A DNA stretch of 64,000 nucleotides from Riptortus pedestris. Lineage: Eukaryota > Arthropoda > Insecta > Hemiptera > Alydidae. The stretch spans positions 81,537,001 through 81,601,000 of the forward strand of contig CM032233.1 of assembly GCA_019009955.1 (NCBI GenBank), given 5' to 3'. The stretch's first letter is position 1; each line of letters starts with the position of its first letter. Below the pieces are notes generated by a model. That model ran no database searches, was not told the origin of the DNA, and saw nothing but the letters and a program-made list of their open reading frames with translations. A program made the position numbers and the translations under genes. Positions 10,523-21,850 of the stretch are shown here, one piece after another.

Positions 10523-12410
10523 GGTTTAGCAGGAAAAATTAATAAAATTAATGATTTAGTACTTTTGTTTTCCTCCGGATGATGCCTATATAACCTGTTG
10601 CCTCAGACAATATTACCCTATCATCAAAATGGGGTTTCATATTACAATTTGTAAATTGTGGAAGATCTTTTAAGCGTCTCTAACGTTCCACTATAAACTC
10701 AAATGTCGTAGGTAGTGTTGTGACGGAGCAATCAGAAAGAGGATGGTCGTAGTGGGGCTAATGCTTGCCTGGTTTTAATGTTGGGGAAGGCCGTTAGCTG
10801 ATGTTTCATTTCCCGGTTCGGAAGATGGAGCCGGCTAATGAGCTTCTAATTACATGCTCATTCTTTTCCCGCCTTTCCCCACTTCCCCTCCTATAATTCA
10901 TGTCAGGAAAGGGTGGTTGGCACATAGGAACTGCGCCATCTTTAACTGTTTTGTTATTGATTAAATGTAAAACACACCTTTGATGCAAAATACTGTTGCA
11001 GTAGAGTTCCAGTTATTAGCTTAACTCACGTAACAATTCCAAAAAGTGATTTATTGTGCAAAATCTGTTACAACCACTAAAAAAAATTACCATATTTTTT
11101 AAAAACAAAGAAAAATTCTATTGATCCTATACAAGTAGAAAACGCCAAAAACGAAATCGTTAAAATGAATTACATCGAAACCAAAAAAAATTTTTCATAA
11201 TAACTACAAAGAGTGACAAAAATATTGGAAGGAAATAGCAATTAACGGACTTTGCTAGACATTGGTTGGACTAATTTGATATAATGAGTCTTTAATGAAG
11301 TCAAAACCAAAAGAGAAGATTTCATGACACTGTTTTATATATGTCCAGTGCTAACATGAAATGGAGAAAGGATACCCCGGACAAAGTAATACTGAACTGG
11401 GGTTAAGAAAACCACTTACTAAGAGGACAGGGAAAAGCGGTATGCTAACTACACATACCCACTCCAAGTCTTGTGTGTCTAGACCTCCGTGGGCTTTACA
11501 GCTAAAGAGTTTCGTTTAGTTAACAAGTGTGGAGAGTTGAAACACGTTAAAAGGATGAAGGAAAATGGATCGAAGTGTTCTGACCCAGTTCTATGGAAAT
11601 CCCATTTTTGTAGCGGCGAAGCTCGCTTACAGTTCTATAAAGTTAAGACACGGACAACCACTGATTACGGAATTGATTTTAAATGAGCTTCTTCGCCAAC
11701 CGTAGAACTTCTAAGCCTCCATATTTTAGATCAAATGGTATTGCATAAATTCCTTTGAGTTATTACAACTAGATTAACCTGAGAGTACTGCATCAAGCTT
11801 TATTACCATTGATTTCACTGAAAAAAGAATAATGCAAACTCATCTGAATACTTTTTTTTTTTTAAATGGATTTTTAAAAGATAAAATATTCTTTGAAATT
11901 TCCACTACCCCCGAAAGATAAAAAAAATATACACCAAGTGTTGTTCACAATCATGGTGGTTACTAGGGATGGTAAAATGTCAATCGTTACTAGTCGCCCA
12001 AAACTGGGCGAAAGGAAGTTTGGCCGACCTCATCTAAATAAGAGGAAACTGAAAATAATCTGTCGGTGTCTCGGATCAAGCCTTGAAGGCGTTAAAAGTC
12101 GTGCCATTGATTCGATGGCACAATTTTCAACACATACGAACATGTAAAATACGAGATAAACAAACTTCATCAAAATGAAGATAACTACTAATAACGGACC
12201 AAAGGACTAGATTAATACAGGAAATTTCAAGGGACTAACCAATGCAACTAACGGCAGGCTTGAGGATGGTGTCATTTCACCGAAAGGGCGTTCGTGTGTA
12301 CTCGACGATCAAGGTCATTTTGACAGATTTCACAATGGTACTGTTTGCTACTACGATGGATCAGCAGTCGAGGCCTTCTATTTAATTTAATATTATTATT
12401 GTTTCATTTT
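10523..12410. other. No recognised gene; two short open frames of unknown value
   Basis: Plus-strand frames at 11,489-11,686 (65 codons) and 11,893-12,147 (84 codons, Lys/Arg-rich) are not recognised and have no convincing splice or promoter context. A GC-richer patch sits at about 10,740-10,930. The right part (11,460-12,410) has more balanced composition than the flanking AT-rich DNA and runs directly into the 168-bp tandem repeat, so it may belong to one larger decayed repeat. Confidence 0.35.
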
Positions 12411-12850
12411 GAAGTGAAAACTTCTTTAGGCACGTTGTGCACCCCGTAAGGAAGCATTTGCGGGAGAGGAAAAAAGTATGAAATCGCGACACCGCCACCG
12501 CCACCGCTAGTACTAAGGTTTAGAAATAAAATCATATGGTATTTTATAACCTAATCATTTGATAGTTTATTTACAATTGAAGTGAAAACTTCTTTAGGCA
12601 CGTTGTGCACCCCGTAAGGAAGCATTTGCGGGAGAGGAAAAAAGTATGAAATCGCGACACCGCCACCGCCACCGCTAGTACTAAGGTTTAGAAATAAAAT
12701 CATATGGTATTTTATAACCTAATCATTTGATAGTTTATTTACAATTGAAGTGAAAACTTCTTTAGGCACGTTGTGCACCCCGTAAGGAAGCATTTGCGGG
12801 AGAGGAAAAAAGTATGAAATCGCGACACCGCCACCGCCACCGCTAGTACT
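12411..12850 (+). repeat. 168-bp tandem repeat, 2.6 copies
   Basis: Near-identical units start with GAAGTGAAAACTTCTTTAGG at 12,411, 12,579 and 12,747, a period of exactly 168 bp. The third unit stops at about 12,850 after CACCGCCACCGCTAGTACT. Each unit contains a GAAGTGAAAACTTC imperfect palindrome and a (CACCGC) triplet. Near-identity between copies indicates recent amplification or gene conversion. No RNA or protein family was recognised. Confidence 0.92.
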
Positions 12851-13699
12851 CAACTCAAAGCTAAAGGAGCTTCTTTTCTTCATAACTCCTGAACCAAATT
12901 AGCTAGAGTTTTCGTTCGCATACCATTTTAAAGAGGACAAAACCAGCATCATTTCGTTCACAGATACTATATATCTACCATTTTTACTTTAATAGATATT
13001 TTAATCCGAGGTTTAAATAAATTCGAATATTTAAATAAATAAATTCGAATATTTAAATAAATTCGAATCGAAACTGTTTGTATCCTACTTTAGCTACCAT
13101 GTACCGATTGTATCAGTTTTAGAAATTGGTGATGATGCTGGCAGTGATGATGGTGCAAGAGTTGTTGAAATTATGGATAGAAATTGATTTTTCTGAGTGT
13201 ACTTAACTTATTTTTGTAAAGCATTTGTAATAATTCTGAAATTTAATTTTTTTCTTTTATGTAAAATAACTGAAATAATTATGTATAGTATTTTATATTG
13301 ATAAATAAAACAATTCGTGGTACATTATTTTTTTTATCACTATTATTTTTATTCATGTAAAATAGAACATAACTGTTACTTATTGATAAATAACTAAAAA
13401 TATTTTTAAAATAAGACTTCGTAAAAAAAAATTTCTCAGCAATGCCAAAATTGAGCGATCAAAGCTAAAGGAGTTTCACTTCTACCGGCAGTCCCCTGAC
13501 TGCTGTTTTTTTTTTTTTTAAAATATCATATGTTTGTGAATTATATTCACCGCTAAATACCGTCCGCTAGAGAATTGCATCATACAATTTTTACTGATGC
13601 AATTTTAGCTATAAGTGTTTAAATTTGCTATATAAAATTTGTTACTGATAAAATTTTAGCAAATAGTGACTAAGAGAAAGAAACAGATACTATACATTC

Positions 13700-13990
13700 A
13701 GGGGTGCCGGGTTTAGACGTGGTCACACCTACCGATAACCTCAGTAAGCTGGAGGTTAAATAACATTAGTTCATGAACGTGCTGTTGCAGTGCTTATGGA
13801 TCAGCGGGAGCCTTAATAGAATATACGTCTGACAGCTACTCGGGATGACTAAAGATTATGACTCTCTTAAATCCCGTCCACATGTAGGCTGCCAGCGTGA
13901 GGTGGCCACTTACCCTACAGCTACAATGGAGGATGTCACTCTACTGAAGACAGCATATTCCAGTTCCTAATTGGTTAAAGGGGATTAAAC
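13700..13990 (+). mobile_element. SINE-like family 2, copy 1
   Basis: Shared blocks with the copy at 41.4-41.96 kb include 'cctcagtaagctg', 'atcagcgggag', 'gtctgac', 'cccgtccaca' and 'cattccag...ttggttaa'. The head here (GGGGTGCCGGGTTTAGACGT) is degenerate. The family is inferred from this internal comparison. The class (tRNA-SINE) rests on box-like motifs in the 41.4-kb copy. Confidence 0.6.
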
Positions 13991-14012
13991 ATCCAGATGA
14001 TCACTCTTTATG

Positions 14013-14500
14013 TAAAAAAGTCCGCCACGCAGGGGCTGCGTGAACTAAGCAGATTTTCCACGTGTTTGCATTTATCTCAAGACTCAAACGTTCCATGAAA
14101 ACAATATTAGGTATTTAAGCTTCAGATAATGTGCTTCATAACATAATAGAATATTGTTAATATGAGATGAGTAGGAGTGGGGCTTTACTAAAGACCGAAA
14201 ACTAAAAAATCCAAATATCTCAGTTAATAATCAAAAAATTGAAAAAGTGTACATAACAACATTTATAGAACATTACATTTACTATAAGATTGATTCTATT
14301 TGATTTTTTGATCCGACGCATAATAACGGAGATATGAAGACGTTTCGAAATTCTCCTTCTCTAAAAGCCCCTCCCCCTCCAACTGGTCCGATTTCAGCCG
14401 TTAACAAAATTGATCTTTCTTTTTGTATTAAACGATTATAAATGAAGTTTAGTAACGATAAGACAAAAATTGCGACCGCTAGAGCAGTAACAGACAAATA

Positions 14501-14571
<71 letters not shown>

Positions 14572-15396
14572 TAGCTCAGATACCCGGCTTCGCCCGGGAA
14601 TTGATTTGAGGCTGAATGGTGATGGTATTTTTTTGGCAAGGCATTACTTTGCGCAATATTTTGACATTTACCCGTCCCAGTATTTAGGGTTTATACCCGT
14701 TGTTGGCATTTGTTAATAATAAAATTAATTTTTTATGTAAGACTTCACTGTCGTCCATATTGTCATATTTCCCGTCTCCTGTGCATTATGCATAGATTTC
14801 AGTTATTAAGGACAAAATATTAACATAGATTTGAATTAATTTTTCCAGGTGAGGTAGTTCAAATTGGAATGAATTGATGAGCATATCAATATTATACGCA
14901 AATTATTTGCTTCATACATTGTTTCCGAAAAAATGTATAAAACATAAGTTACTCTAAATAACAAAGTAAACAACTTTTGTTATGTGCACGTTTGACGAAA
15001 ATAAATAGACAACGAAATATCACGAATTTTTATTTCAGGCCTCAGTTATAATCCCCACTCCCGTTCTAACCTAAACATTTTAATATAACTTATAATCATG
15101 GAAGTATTAATGCTAATTGACATCAAAAACAAACAAACAAACAGACACGAAAGAAACAAAATGCAGTTATGGTGTCTATGACATGTGAAACGAAAAGTTA
15201 TCGTGAAATTTTGCGAAAAAAATCAATGTACAGACAGAGGTTACAATTTTATATATATATATATATACAGTTTTGAACGGACCTCATTTTCGTCATCTCC
15301 TGGGTAGGATCGATGGACATTTGAAGAAAAAGTTCGAAAATCTCGTCATGAGTACGACCTCAATAGCTGATTTCCCTTCAGGGAAATCTGCTAAAA
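14013..15396 (-). mobile_element. HLE split by a family C insertion in its TA core
   Basis: The inverted 3' terminus begins at 14,013 (AAAAAAGTCCGCCACGCAGG) and the body runs to ATTGCGACCGCTAGAGCAGT, then (TG)n(TA)n to about 14,570. The element resumes at about 15,250 in a TA tract with TTTTGAACGGACCTCATTTT and finishes with the 5' palindrome ending GGGAAATCTGCTAAAA at 15,396. The interruption is the family C element. The HLE is therefore older than that insertion. Confidence 0.8.
14571..15248 (+). mobile_element. Family C element, short copy, in a TA microsatellite
   Basis: It begins ACTAGCTCAGATACCCGG after (TA)n and ends with 'gaaacgaaaagttatcgtga...cagaggttacaattt' before another (TA)n. 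Longer relatives are at 31.4 and 33.6 kb. It has no coding capacity, and a CAAACAAACAAACA run near 15,130 is typical of the family tail. The head and tail motifs recall widespread animal repeats with an ACTAGCTGACCCGG start, but the class is not certain. Confidence 0.7.
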
Positions 15397-16831
15397 TCTG
15401 ATCATGAATCCCTAGTGTGTCGCTTGGTAGTGGCTAGACATCTCAAAGACCAATACTGTAGACTGAATAAAATATAAATTATATATACTGACGGAACCAG
15501 CCCCATATATGTGTTATGACGCTGCTATAAGTTATATGAGTATAATGAATGTGTTATTAAAAAAATGGCTTGAACTGACTAAATTGGGAAGTCATCATCC
15601 TATATTTTTTTATTATTTAAGAAACTCGTATCAAGCGGAAACATATATCAGTTTTTTTTTGTTTTTTTTGTGTGCGCATGTCTTAAATACTTTTCTTGAA
15701 ATGAAATATTAAGGCAAATATATTATTTAATTAGACGCTATAAATTGTAAAAATTATAAATCATTAGATTTTCTAAATTAGCGGGATGCATCTCAAAAAA
15801 TTGATCCTCATCGACTATTATAATTTACCTCGATCTGGAGTATTGTTAGAGTTAAAATTATTCTTCTCTAGTCTCCAATATATATAATTTGTAGCTTCTG
15901 TAGACAAAGGTTATTTAAATTAGTCTTTCGGCAGATTTTAAAAAATGTGCAAAGTTATTACTGGCTTTTGTAGCCAGAATGAGTTTCTTAAAAGTACTAT
16001 AAAAATCAAATTTTTGTACTGTTAACGTTTTCACAGTAGGGGGTGCTGATGTGCACTTTTTAGTTCATACTTTGTTAGTAAATTTTCTGTACTGTTGTCT
16101 TGCAGGAATAGCTATTTATCGTATTTTTATTATGAAATATATAAAATGAGCAGAAATCCACCCCATCGGAAAAAGAATAAATGTATAACATAAGACCTTA
16201 ATCCACTGTTGACGGGTAATGAAATTTCTCAAATGCATGGGGGAGATTGTCTTTGCCGCGTTGCTTTGGATTCAATGGGATTAAATGAAAGAGTTTAAAA
16301 CTGAGGGGTTGGAAGAGGAAGGAAAGGGGGTGAGACATGTAATGTGGCTCCCCGTGAATAAACCCAGCCACCGAATATATGAATATATCTTAACTTGCAT
16401 GATTTATGGAGTCGGTCACTTTTCTGCAAAATTAATTCGGACAGGGGCGGAGCGTGGACACCTCGGCGGTAGGAGCAATGGTAATGGCTGATATGCATTG
16501 CAAATAGCGGAGGCCGACGGCCCTATCTCGATACTCTTTGACAAGGCGAGTTTGTCACTGGGTGCTCTCCTCTCTTAATCATCCCCTGAGGCTTGGAGCC
16601 GGGGAACAACTCCTTCTAACAATACTCTGCTATTTATGCAGTTCCCTGTCCCCCTATCGGCTCCCTTCCTCATTCTCCCTATCTTTCCTCTCATCTTCTA
16701 GGGGGCCTGCTCCTCATATCGCTCCCTATATTTATTACCACTACTACCACATTTATACTATAACGCAATACTACTTTATGAATTGATTTGCTTAAAATTT
16801 GTGGTTTGGAAGGGGTGGCGGCGCAGCCATG
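15397..16831. other. No recognised gene; GC-richer island at 16.26-16.70 kb
   Basis: The left part is plain AT-rich DNA. Around 16,260-16,700 the composition becomes GC-richer and ends in a pyrimidine-rich stretch. Overlapping open frames on both strands (16,285-16,498) reflect composition rather than a gene, and no protein similarity was recognised. It could be a remnant of single-copy regulatory sequence. Confidence 0.35.
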
Positions 16832-17490
16832 TTAGCAGATTTCCCTTAGGGGAAATCAGCTATTGAGGTCGTACTCATGACGCGATATTCGAAAAATTTC
16901 TTCAAATAGCCATCAATCCTACCCCGGAGATGACGAAAATGAGGTTCGTTCAAAATTTTTTATATCTCAAAAATATATATATACATTTGTCAGTTAACGC
17001 TCTATCGGCCGCAATTTTTGTTTGATCCGAACTCGATATTTAATCGTTTTATGTAAAAAAAAAATGATCATTCGTTAATGGCTGAAATCGGACCAGTGGG
17101 AGGGGGAGGTTTAGAGGGGGATTTTTGAAAATTCAAAATATCTCCTTTGTTATGCGCCGGATCGCAAAATTGTATAGAACCAATCTTATGGCATATTACA
17201 TTTACTATAAATAATGTATATACATTTATTCTCTATCTTGAATATTAACCGAAAAAATTGCATTATTATTAAGTGTGTGCCTGATAACAGAGTTGAGATC
17301 GGCTGAAGTCGGTTCTATTAGGGACTTTCCGCCGTAAGCTAGTTCGGCCGTTTCCGTAACTGTTCGGCTCTCGTGAAATTGGTTTAGAGACTCGTTACTA
17401 CTACTGTTATTAATAGGCATATTTCTCTATTGTAAAACTTCACGAAGGAAATCTGCTTAGTTTACGCAACCCCTGCAAGACGGACTTTTT
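16832..17490 (+). mobile_element. HLE, complete copy
   Basis: The 5' palindrome TTAGCAGATTTCCCTTAGGG is followed by all family blocks. These include the GTTAACGCTCTATCGGCCGC block next to a short TA core and the 'ttcggccgtttccgtaactg' block. The 3' end is GGAAATCTGCTTAGTTTACG, then CAACCCCTGCAAGACGGAC and a T-run. Length is about 659 bp. It is non-coding, and the open frame on its minus strand (17,226-17,420) is repeat shadow. Confidence 0.82.
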
Positions 17491-17544
17491 TCTGAATCAA
17501 ACACACACATCTGCAAGGTACATTTCAGCAAGTGCTCTGCTAAA

Positions 17545-18712
17545 TTGTCAAGGACGCATAAGTTTAACCAGATTTCCCAAGTGCTAGTACAACTCACTTT
17601 TGAACTCATGTCCCCACATAATCTCTATTTCTATGTAAACAATTGATGAGTAGAAAAAAGTAAAAAACTGATGGGTTTTTCGATGGGGGAAGGGGGAGGT
17701 GGTTACTGAAGGCAGAAAACAAGAAAATACAAATAACTTGCTTAATACTTGAGTCCCGAAAAAATGCATAGGACAACAATTGTAGATCATCAATAGTTTA
17801 ACAAGATTGGGTCTATAACATTTCACGAAGCGATTCATTATAACGGAGATATTTGGAATTTTTGAATCGCCCCTTCTTACCCCACCGATTCCAGGCCCGA
17901 TTTCAGCTAATAACAAATATGATATTCAGCGTTGACTGAGTATGGTGGAGTTGAAATAAACATGTACGAGTTAAGACCTTAAAAATCTTAAATAATGACT
18001 TCATCATACTACGTATTTGCATGTATCTCACACAGTATAAATTCAATAAAATAGTTTTATATTATACAAGTGACGAAAGTAGATCGTTTTACAACTCGAG
18101 TGAAACGTTTACCCACGTGGTAATTTCACGAGAGTTGTAAGTTCTACTTTTTTCACGAGTGTAATATTAAATTTTTTCTGTAATCGTGTAATACATGATC
18201 AGATCTAACCAGAATATGAACAAAATTAGGATGTTGTGAAGATTATGGTATGTTGTTGGTAGGTTAAAAGCATGGTTGTGAAAGGTTATAAGCATAGTTA
18301 TAAAACAACTAGTGATGATTGTGAAGTAGTGCAGTTATAAACAAGTGCAGGTTATAAACAAGGAAGGTAATTATTATTATATTTAAATTTTAAAATATAT
18401 TGATTATTTCCACCAATAATTCATTCACATTTCAATTTATTTTGTTAAAATAAATTCTTACAATGTTAAGAAACATTTAAAAGCATTTAATTTCCAACTT
18501 CAAATTATTTTTTAATTTATACTTAATACTAATTAAGAAGGCAATTCACTTTCTTCACTCTATTGCAAAATGTTTCACTTTCTTCACTCATTTCAGTTTA
18601 GTAATGTTGCCGTTATTCAACGATTACAGAAAAACAATATTTTGTATTTACTCTCAGAATCTTCAGGTGGAAAATCTGCTTAGTTTACTCAGCCCCTGCG
18701 TGACGGTCTTTA
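17545..18712. mobile_element. HLE composite with two 3' ends, carrying an inserted palindromic element
   Basis: The left side has a degenerate inverted 3' terminus (AAGGACGCATAAGTTTAACCAG) and the 'aggcagaaaacaagaaaata' body. The right side ends with a direct 3' terminus (GGAAAATCTGCTTAGTTTAC, CAGCCCCTGCGTGACGG). The body is interrupted at about 18,050 ('caataaaat') and resumes near 18,635 ('aaaacaatattttgtattta'). This is the same two-3'-end arrangement as at 7.9-9.0 kb. Confidence 0.65.
18050..18635. mobile_element. Unclassified insertion with inverted-repeat arms
   Basis: Within an HLE body, 'ttttatattatacaagtgac...gaaagtaga...tacaactcgagtgaaa' (about 18,052-18,108) is followed by its imperfect inverse, 'tttcacgagagttgtaag...ctactttt...gtgtaatatta' (18,126-18,172). 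The tip TTTTCTGTAATCG near 18,175 is inverted again near the right boundary (CGATTACAGAAAA, about 18,621-18,633). This looks like a MITE or foldback element. No transposase is visible and the family was not identified. Confidence 0.5.
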
Positions 18713-18744
18713 TTTTTAATTCCTATTATGAAGTAAAGGAAGTA

Positions 18745-19350
18745 TTTCTTGTGAAACTTTAACTTCACTTTAACTAACTTATGGTGGAGGGTCAACTAAC
18801 AAATGAAAACTTCGAATGACTATTAAAAGACATTTTTATTTTTCTACAAATCAAGGTAGAAGATGAAACGTATTCCTTCGATCCAAATGTTTAAATTTGT
18901 AGACGAATTTTTCGATGATAATTTTTACAACAGACGCGAGAGAAAAAGAAATTTATAATGATGATAACATTAAACGTCCAATAATAAAAAGCAATGCTAC
19001 AATAAACGGACATAATTTTAATAGAAAAAAATAAAAAGTATTGAAGACGATACTGATGGTGACCATCATTTCTAAAATAATAAAACTGACAAAGAAACAG
19101 CGGCCAAGGAAAATATAAATATACATATAGGCAACCAAAAGATTACTTATAAAAAATATTACTTAAAGATTTTGCAAATGAAAAATATGGAGAAACAAAA
19201 ATGTATTGTTCAATGAATTGCAACCCCACAGTAGCAAGGTAGATTTCATAAATGTAAAGAATTATTTAATTAAATTTCATAAATTATGTAAAGATATTGG
19301 ACAATGCACTTGGAAATATCAAAACAGAGTGACGCCTGCTTAAAATCTCT
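18745..19350 (+). pseudogene. Penelope-like element fragment (second copy)
   Basis: The start ('acttcactttaactaact', then 'atgg...gtcaactaa') matches the terminal arms of the Penelope-like element at 42.8-44.0 kb in the sense orientation. At about 19,195-19,335 the plus strand has broken frames, with pieces reading MYCSMNCNPTVAR and KDIGQCTWKYQNRV. These parallel the protein piece of the 42.8-kb copy that lies just before its GIY-YIG domain. Stops and frame changes are frequent, and the endonuclease core itself is not recognisable here. It is a dead fragment. Confidence 0.6.
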
Positions 19351-19959
19351 AATTGTTTTAATGCAGGGCTGTGACTTGGTGTGCCATACTTGGAACCCCT
19401 GAAGACCTCTTCTAGTCAATATTCAACCTCATAATCTTTTTCAGTGCCCATAACTATGGATAGCCGTACTTTTTATGACGGATTCTTGTAGAAAATCAAA
19501 TTCTAAAACGAGTTTATATCAGTGAAGTTTTCGATTTGACTCATATTTTAGCCGTAAAATGCACAAATCTTTATTTCAGAAACGGCACACTTTATTGATG
19601 AATGCCGCGACATAAAAGTTGTAGCCAAAAAAATTATCTTTGAAGCAAGTCGAAGGGAAAAATAATGGATTCTGAATTAAAAAATAAAATGATTCCTAAA
19701 AATGTTTATTTCAAAAAACAACAAACTAATTTAAATTTTAAATTAGTTTTATAAATTACGTAGTAATTATTTGTAAAATGAATTCATTTGTCCACCTGCA
19801 TACTTTCATGTAAAAACAGAAACCAGTTTTTCCTTTGTATTGCAATACATAGAGCTAGAAGTTACAAATGTTCGAAAATGCGGCCTTATTCATTTATGCA
19901 CTTTAAAAGACGGCATCTGGAATCCCTTCTGTCACTGCATATTTCTGCAAATGAAATTG

Positions 19960-20103
19960 AATTCATCGCCAATCCGATTTTATATTTCAAGACTTCAATG
20001 GTGGAAATCGGTCTTGTTGGAGAGGGGTTAGTGGAGGGGAATTCGAAAATTCAAAATATCTCCGTTATTATGAGTCGTATCGAAGAATGTCTTAGAACCA
20101 ATC
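19960..20103 (+). mobile_element. HLE body fragment
   Basis: It contains 'tggtggaaatcggtcttgt', a 'gaattcgaaaattcaaaata' block and 'tcttagaaccaatct', in the order of the family body. Both termini are absent. Confidence 0.6.
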
Positions 20104-20275
20104 TCTTATTTCTGACTTTCACCGGTGACCATGGACTAATTGTCGACATACACTGGTGAGGGTCCGAATGTACAAGAATGTAATGAAATATTCCATCTTT
20201 CACCGATGTATTTGTTGTTTGTTGACATTCACCGGTGAATGTCGACATTCTCTGATTTCGGTCTTTCACGGTAAC
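20104..20275. mobile_element. Short repeat rich in CACCGGTG palindromes
   Basis: TTTCACCGGTGACC (about 20,119) and GACATTCACCGGTGAATGTCG (20,224-20,244, itself a palindrome) bracket a segment that interrupts an HLE body fragment. GTCGACAT repeats occur on both sides. The minus strand is open for 81 codons (20,051-20,296), but the composition and the palindromes favour a MITE-like repeat over a gene. Confidence 0.45.
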
Positions 20276-20620
20276 ATATATACATATATAGAGCAAGTCT
20301 TCACGTTAGCGTGAGTCCAGGAAAAAATCATATGTTACTGTTGGTCAGATGACATCTAATAATTTTTCAATTTTGCCTTCCTAATAGCGCTCTTAAATTG
20401 GAGATTTTTTGGCTGTTCCCTTTACCTATCATCAGTCTATATTTGGTATTAACTATGGGATATGTGACCTATTGTGAATGGCACATGCAAAGGTTTTCCT
20501 TAATATTGAGATTGCTACTCCTAGGGCGAAATTAAAAATAGCACTGGAACAGCTACATCTCGAGACTGGTATAACCTCAAATCCATGAGAGTCCAACACT
20601 GCCTACATGACTAACATTTT

Positions 20621-20708
20621 GAGCAGATTGGGAAATTAGCTATTGAGGTTGTACTCATAATGGGATTTTCAAAAATTGTCTTCAAATGTCCAACGATCAT
20701 GCCCAAGA

Positions 20709-20804
<96 letters not shown>

Positions 20805-21280
20805 TTTTATCAGTATAGCGGTGGGAATGCTTGTCTGATCTATACCAAACTCGATACTTAAACGTTTTATGTAAAAATGCAGATCAATTTCGTAAACGCC
20901 TAAGTTCACATTAGTGGGCGGGGGGGGAGGGGAGGGTTTGAGAGGGAACTTTCGAAAATTCGAAATATCTCCGCATGCGTCGGATCGAAAATTTGTATAG
21001 TATCGATCTTATTGCAAATGTAATGTCCTATAAATGTTGTTACATTCATTGTTTTATTATCTTAATTATTAATCCAGATATTCGCATTTTTGAGTTTTCG
21101 ACCTTTAGTAAACCCCCACTCCTGCTCATGTCACATTAACAATAGGTTGTTATACTATGGAGCACTTTATTTGAAGCCTAAATACCAAATATTGTTCTCA
21201 TTGAACTTTTACGTATTGAGATAAATGCAAATACGTGATGCACGTGGGGAATCTTTTTAAATGGCAAAACGTCCAGTAAG
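20621..21280 (+). mobile_element. HLE with long TA/TG core, degenerate ends
   Basis: The 5' end is a degraded palindrome (GAGCAGATTGGGAAATTAGC) followed by 'attgaggttgtactcat'. The core is (TA)n(TG)n at about 20,711-20,803. The body continues with the 'aaacgttttatgtaaaaa' and 'taaacccccactcctgctca' blocks to CACGTGGGGAATC near 21,243. The expected 3' hairpin is not recognisable, and a foldback mariner is inserted at 21,283. The ORF pair over the microsatellite is low-complexity and not a gene. Confidence 0.7.
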
Positions 21281-21282
21281 TA

Positions 21283-21848
21283 CGTGGGCGTATTGAAAAG
21301 TAAGGTCTCCTATTTTTTTTTTCATAGAAAATTTAATTTATTTACAACTTTGGTTACATCGTTGGAAGGGTTGAATATTTACCTATTTTTCTACATATTC
21401 GCCTTGACGATCAATAACTTTTTGCATTCTGTTTACCAGCTTTTTAATGCCCGTGCCGTACCACTCTCCCGCCGCGTCACGAAGCCAACTGACGACTGTT
21501 TCTTGAACTAGTCGCTGGGGGCAAGGCCGGGCTGTAAGGAGGGTGGTCGATGATATCCCAGCCGAATCCATTGAGTAGGGTGGTCGTTTGATGTGACACA
21601 TGTGGACGCGCATTGTCATGAAGTTCAAGAAGCAGTCGTCAGTTGGCTTCGTGACGCGGCGGGAGAGTGGTACGGCACCGGCATTAAAAAGCTGGTAAAC
21701 AGAATGCAAAAAGTTATTGTTCGTCAAGGCGAATATGTAGAAAAATAGGTAAATATTTAACCCTTCCAACGATGTAACCAAAGTTGTAAATAAATAAAAT
21801 TTTCTTTAAAAAAAAAAATAGGAGACCTTACTTTTCAATACGTCCTCG
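21283..21848 (-). mobile_element. Foldback mariner (deletion/inversion derivative)
   Basis: It is flanked by TA dinucleotides (21,281-21,282 and 21,849-21,850). The inverted termini read CGTGGGCGTATTGAAAAGTA on the left and CGAGGACGTATTGAAAAGTA on the right. The inverted arms extend about 220 bp, far beyond a normal TIR. Each arm carries the same transposase C-terminus, ending KLVNRMQKVI.RQGEYVEK, so the protein end is encoded on both strands. The unique centre (about 21,525-21,623, minus strand) encodes LHDNARPHV and HPPYSPAL, the hallmark catalytic-domain motifs of mariner transposases. Confidence 0.88.
21525..21781 (-). pseudogene. mariner transposase fragment
   Basis: The minus strand from 21,623 reads LHDNARPHVSHQTT, then WDIIDHPPYSPAL, then shifts frame and joins directly to the C-terminal VVSWLRDAAGEWYGTGIKK piece. 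The region normally between HPPYSP and this tail is deleted. The N-terminal DNA-binding half is absent and replaced by an inverted copy of the tail. The second catalytic Asp, in HDNARPH, is present. No functional transposase is possible. Confidence 0.8.
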
Positions 21849-21850
21849 TA

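Noticed and set aside
11489..12147. Two short plus-strand genes
   Set aside because: No recognisable family, no splice or promoter context, and they run into a tandem repeat. Left as unassigned.
20676..20909. Short proteins read through TA/TG microsatellites (also at 14.5, 31.3, 40.8 and 60.6 kb)
   Set aside because: They are Tyr-Ile and Val-Cys runs caused by dinucleotide repeats, not genes.
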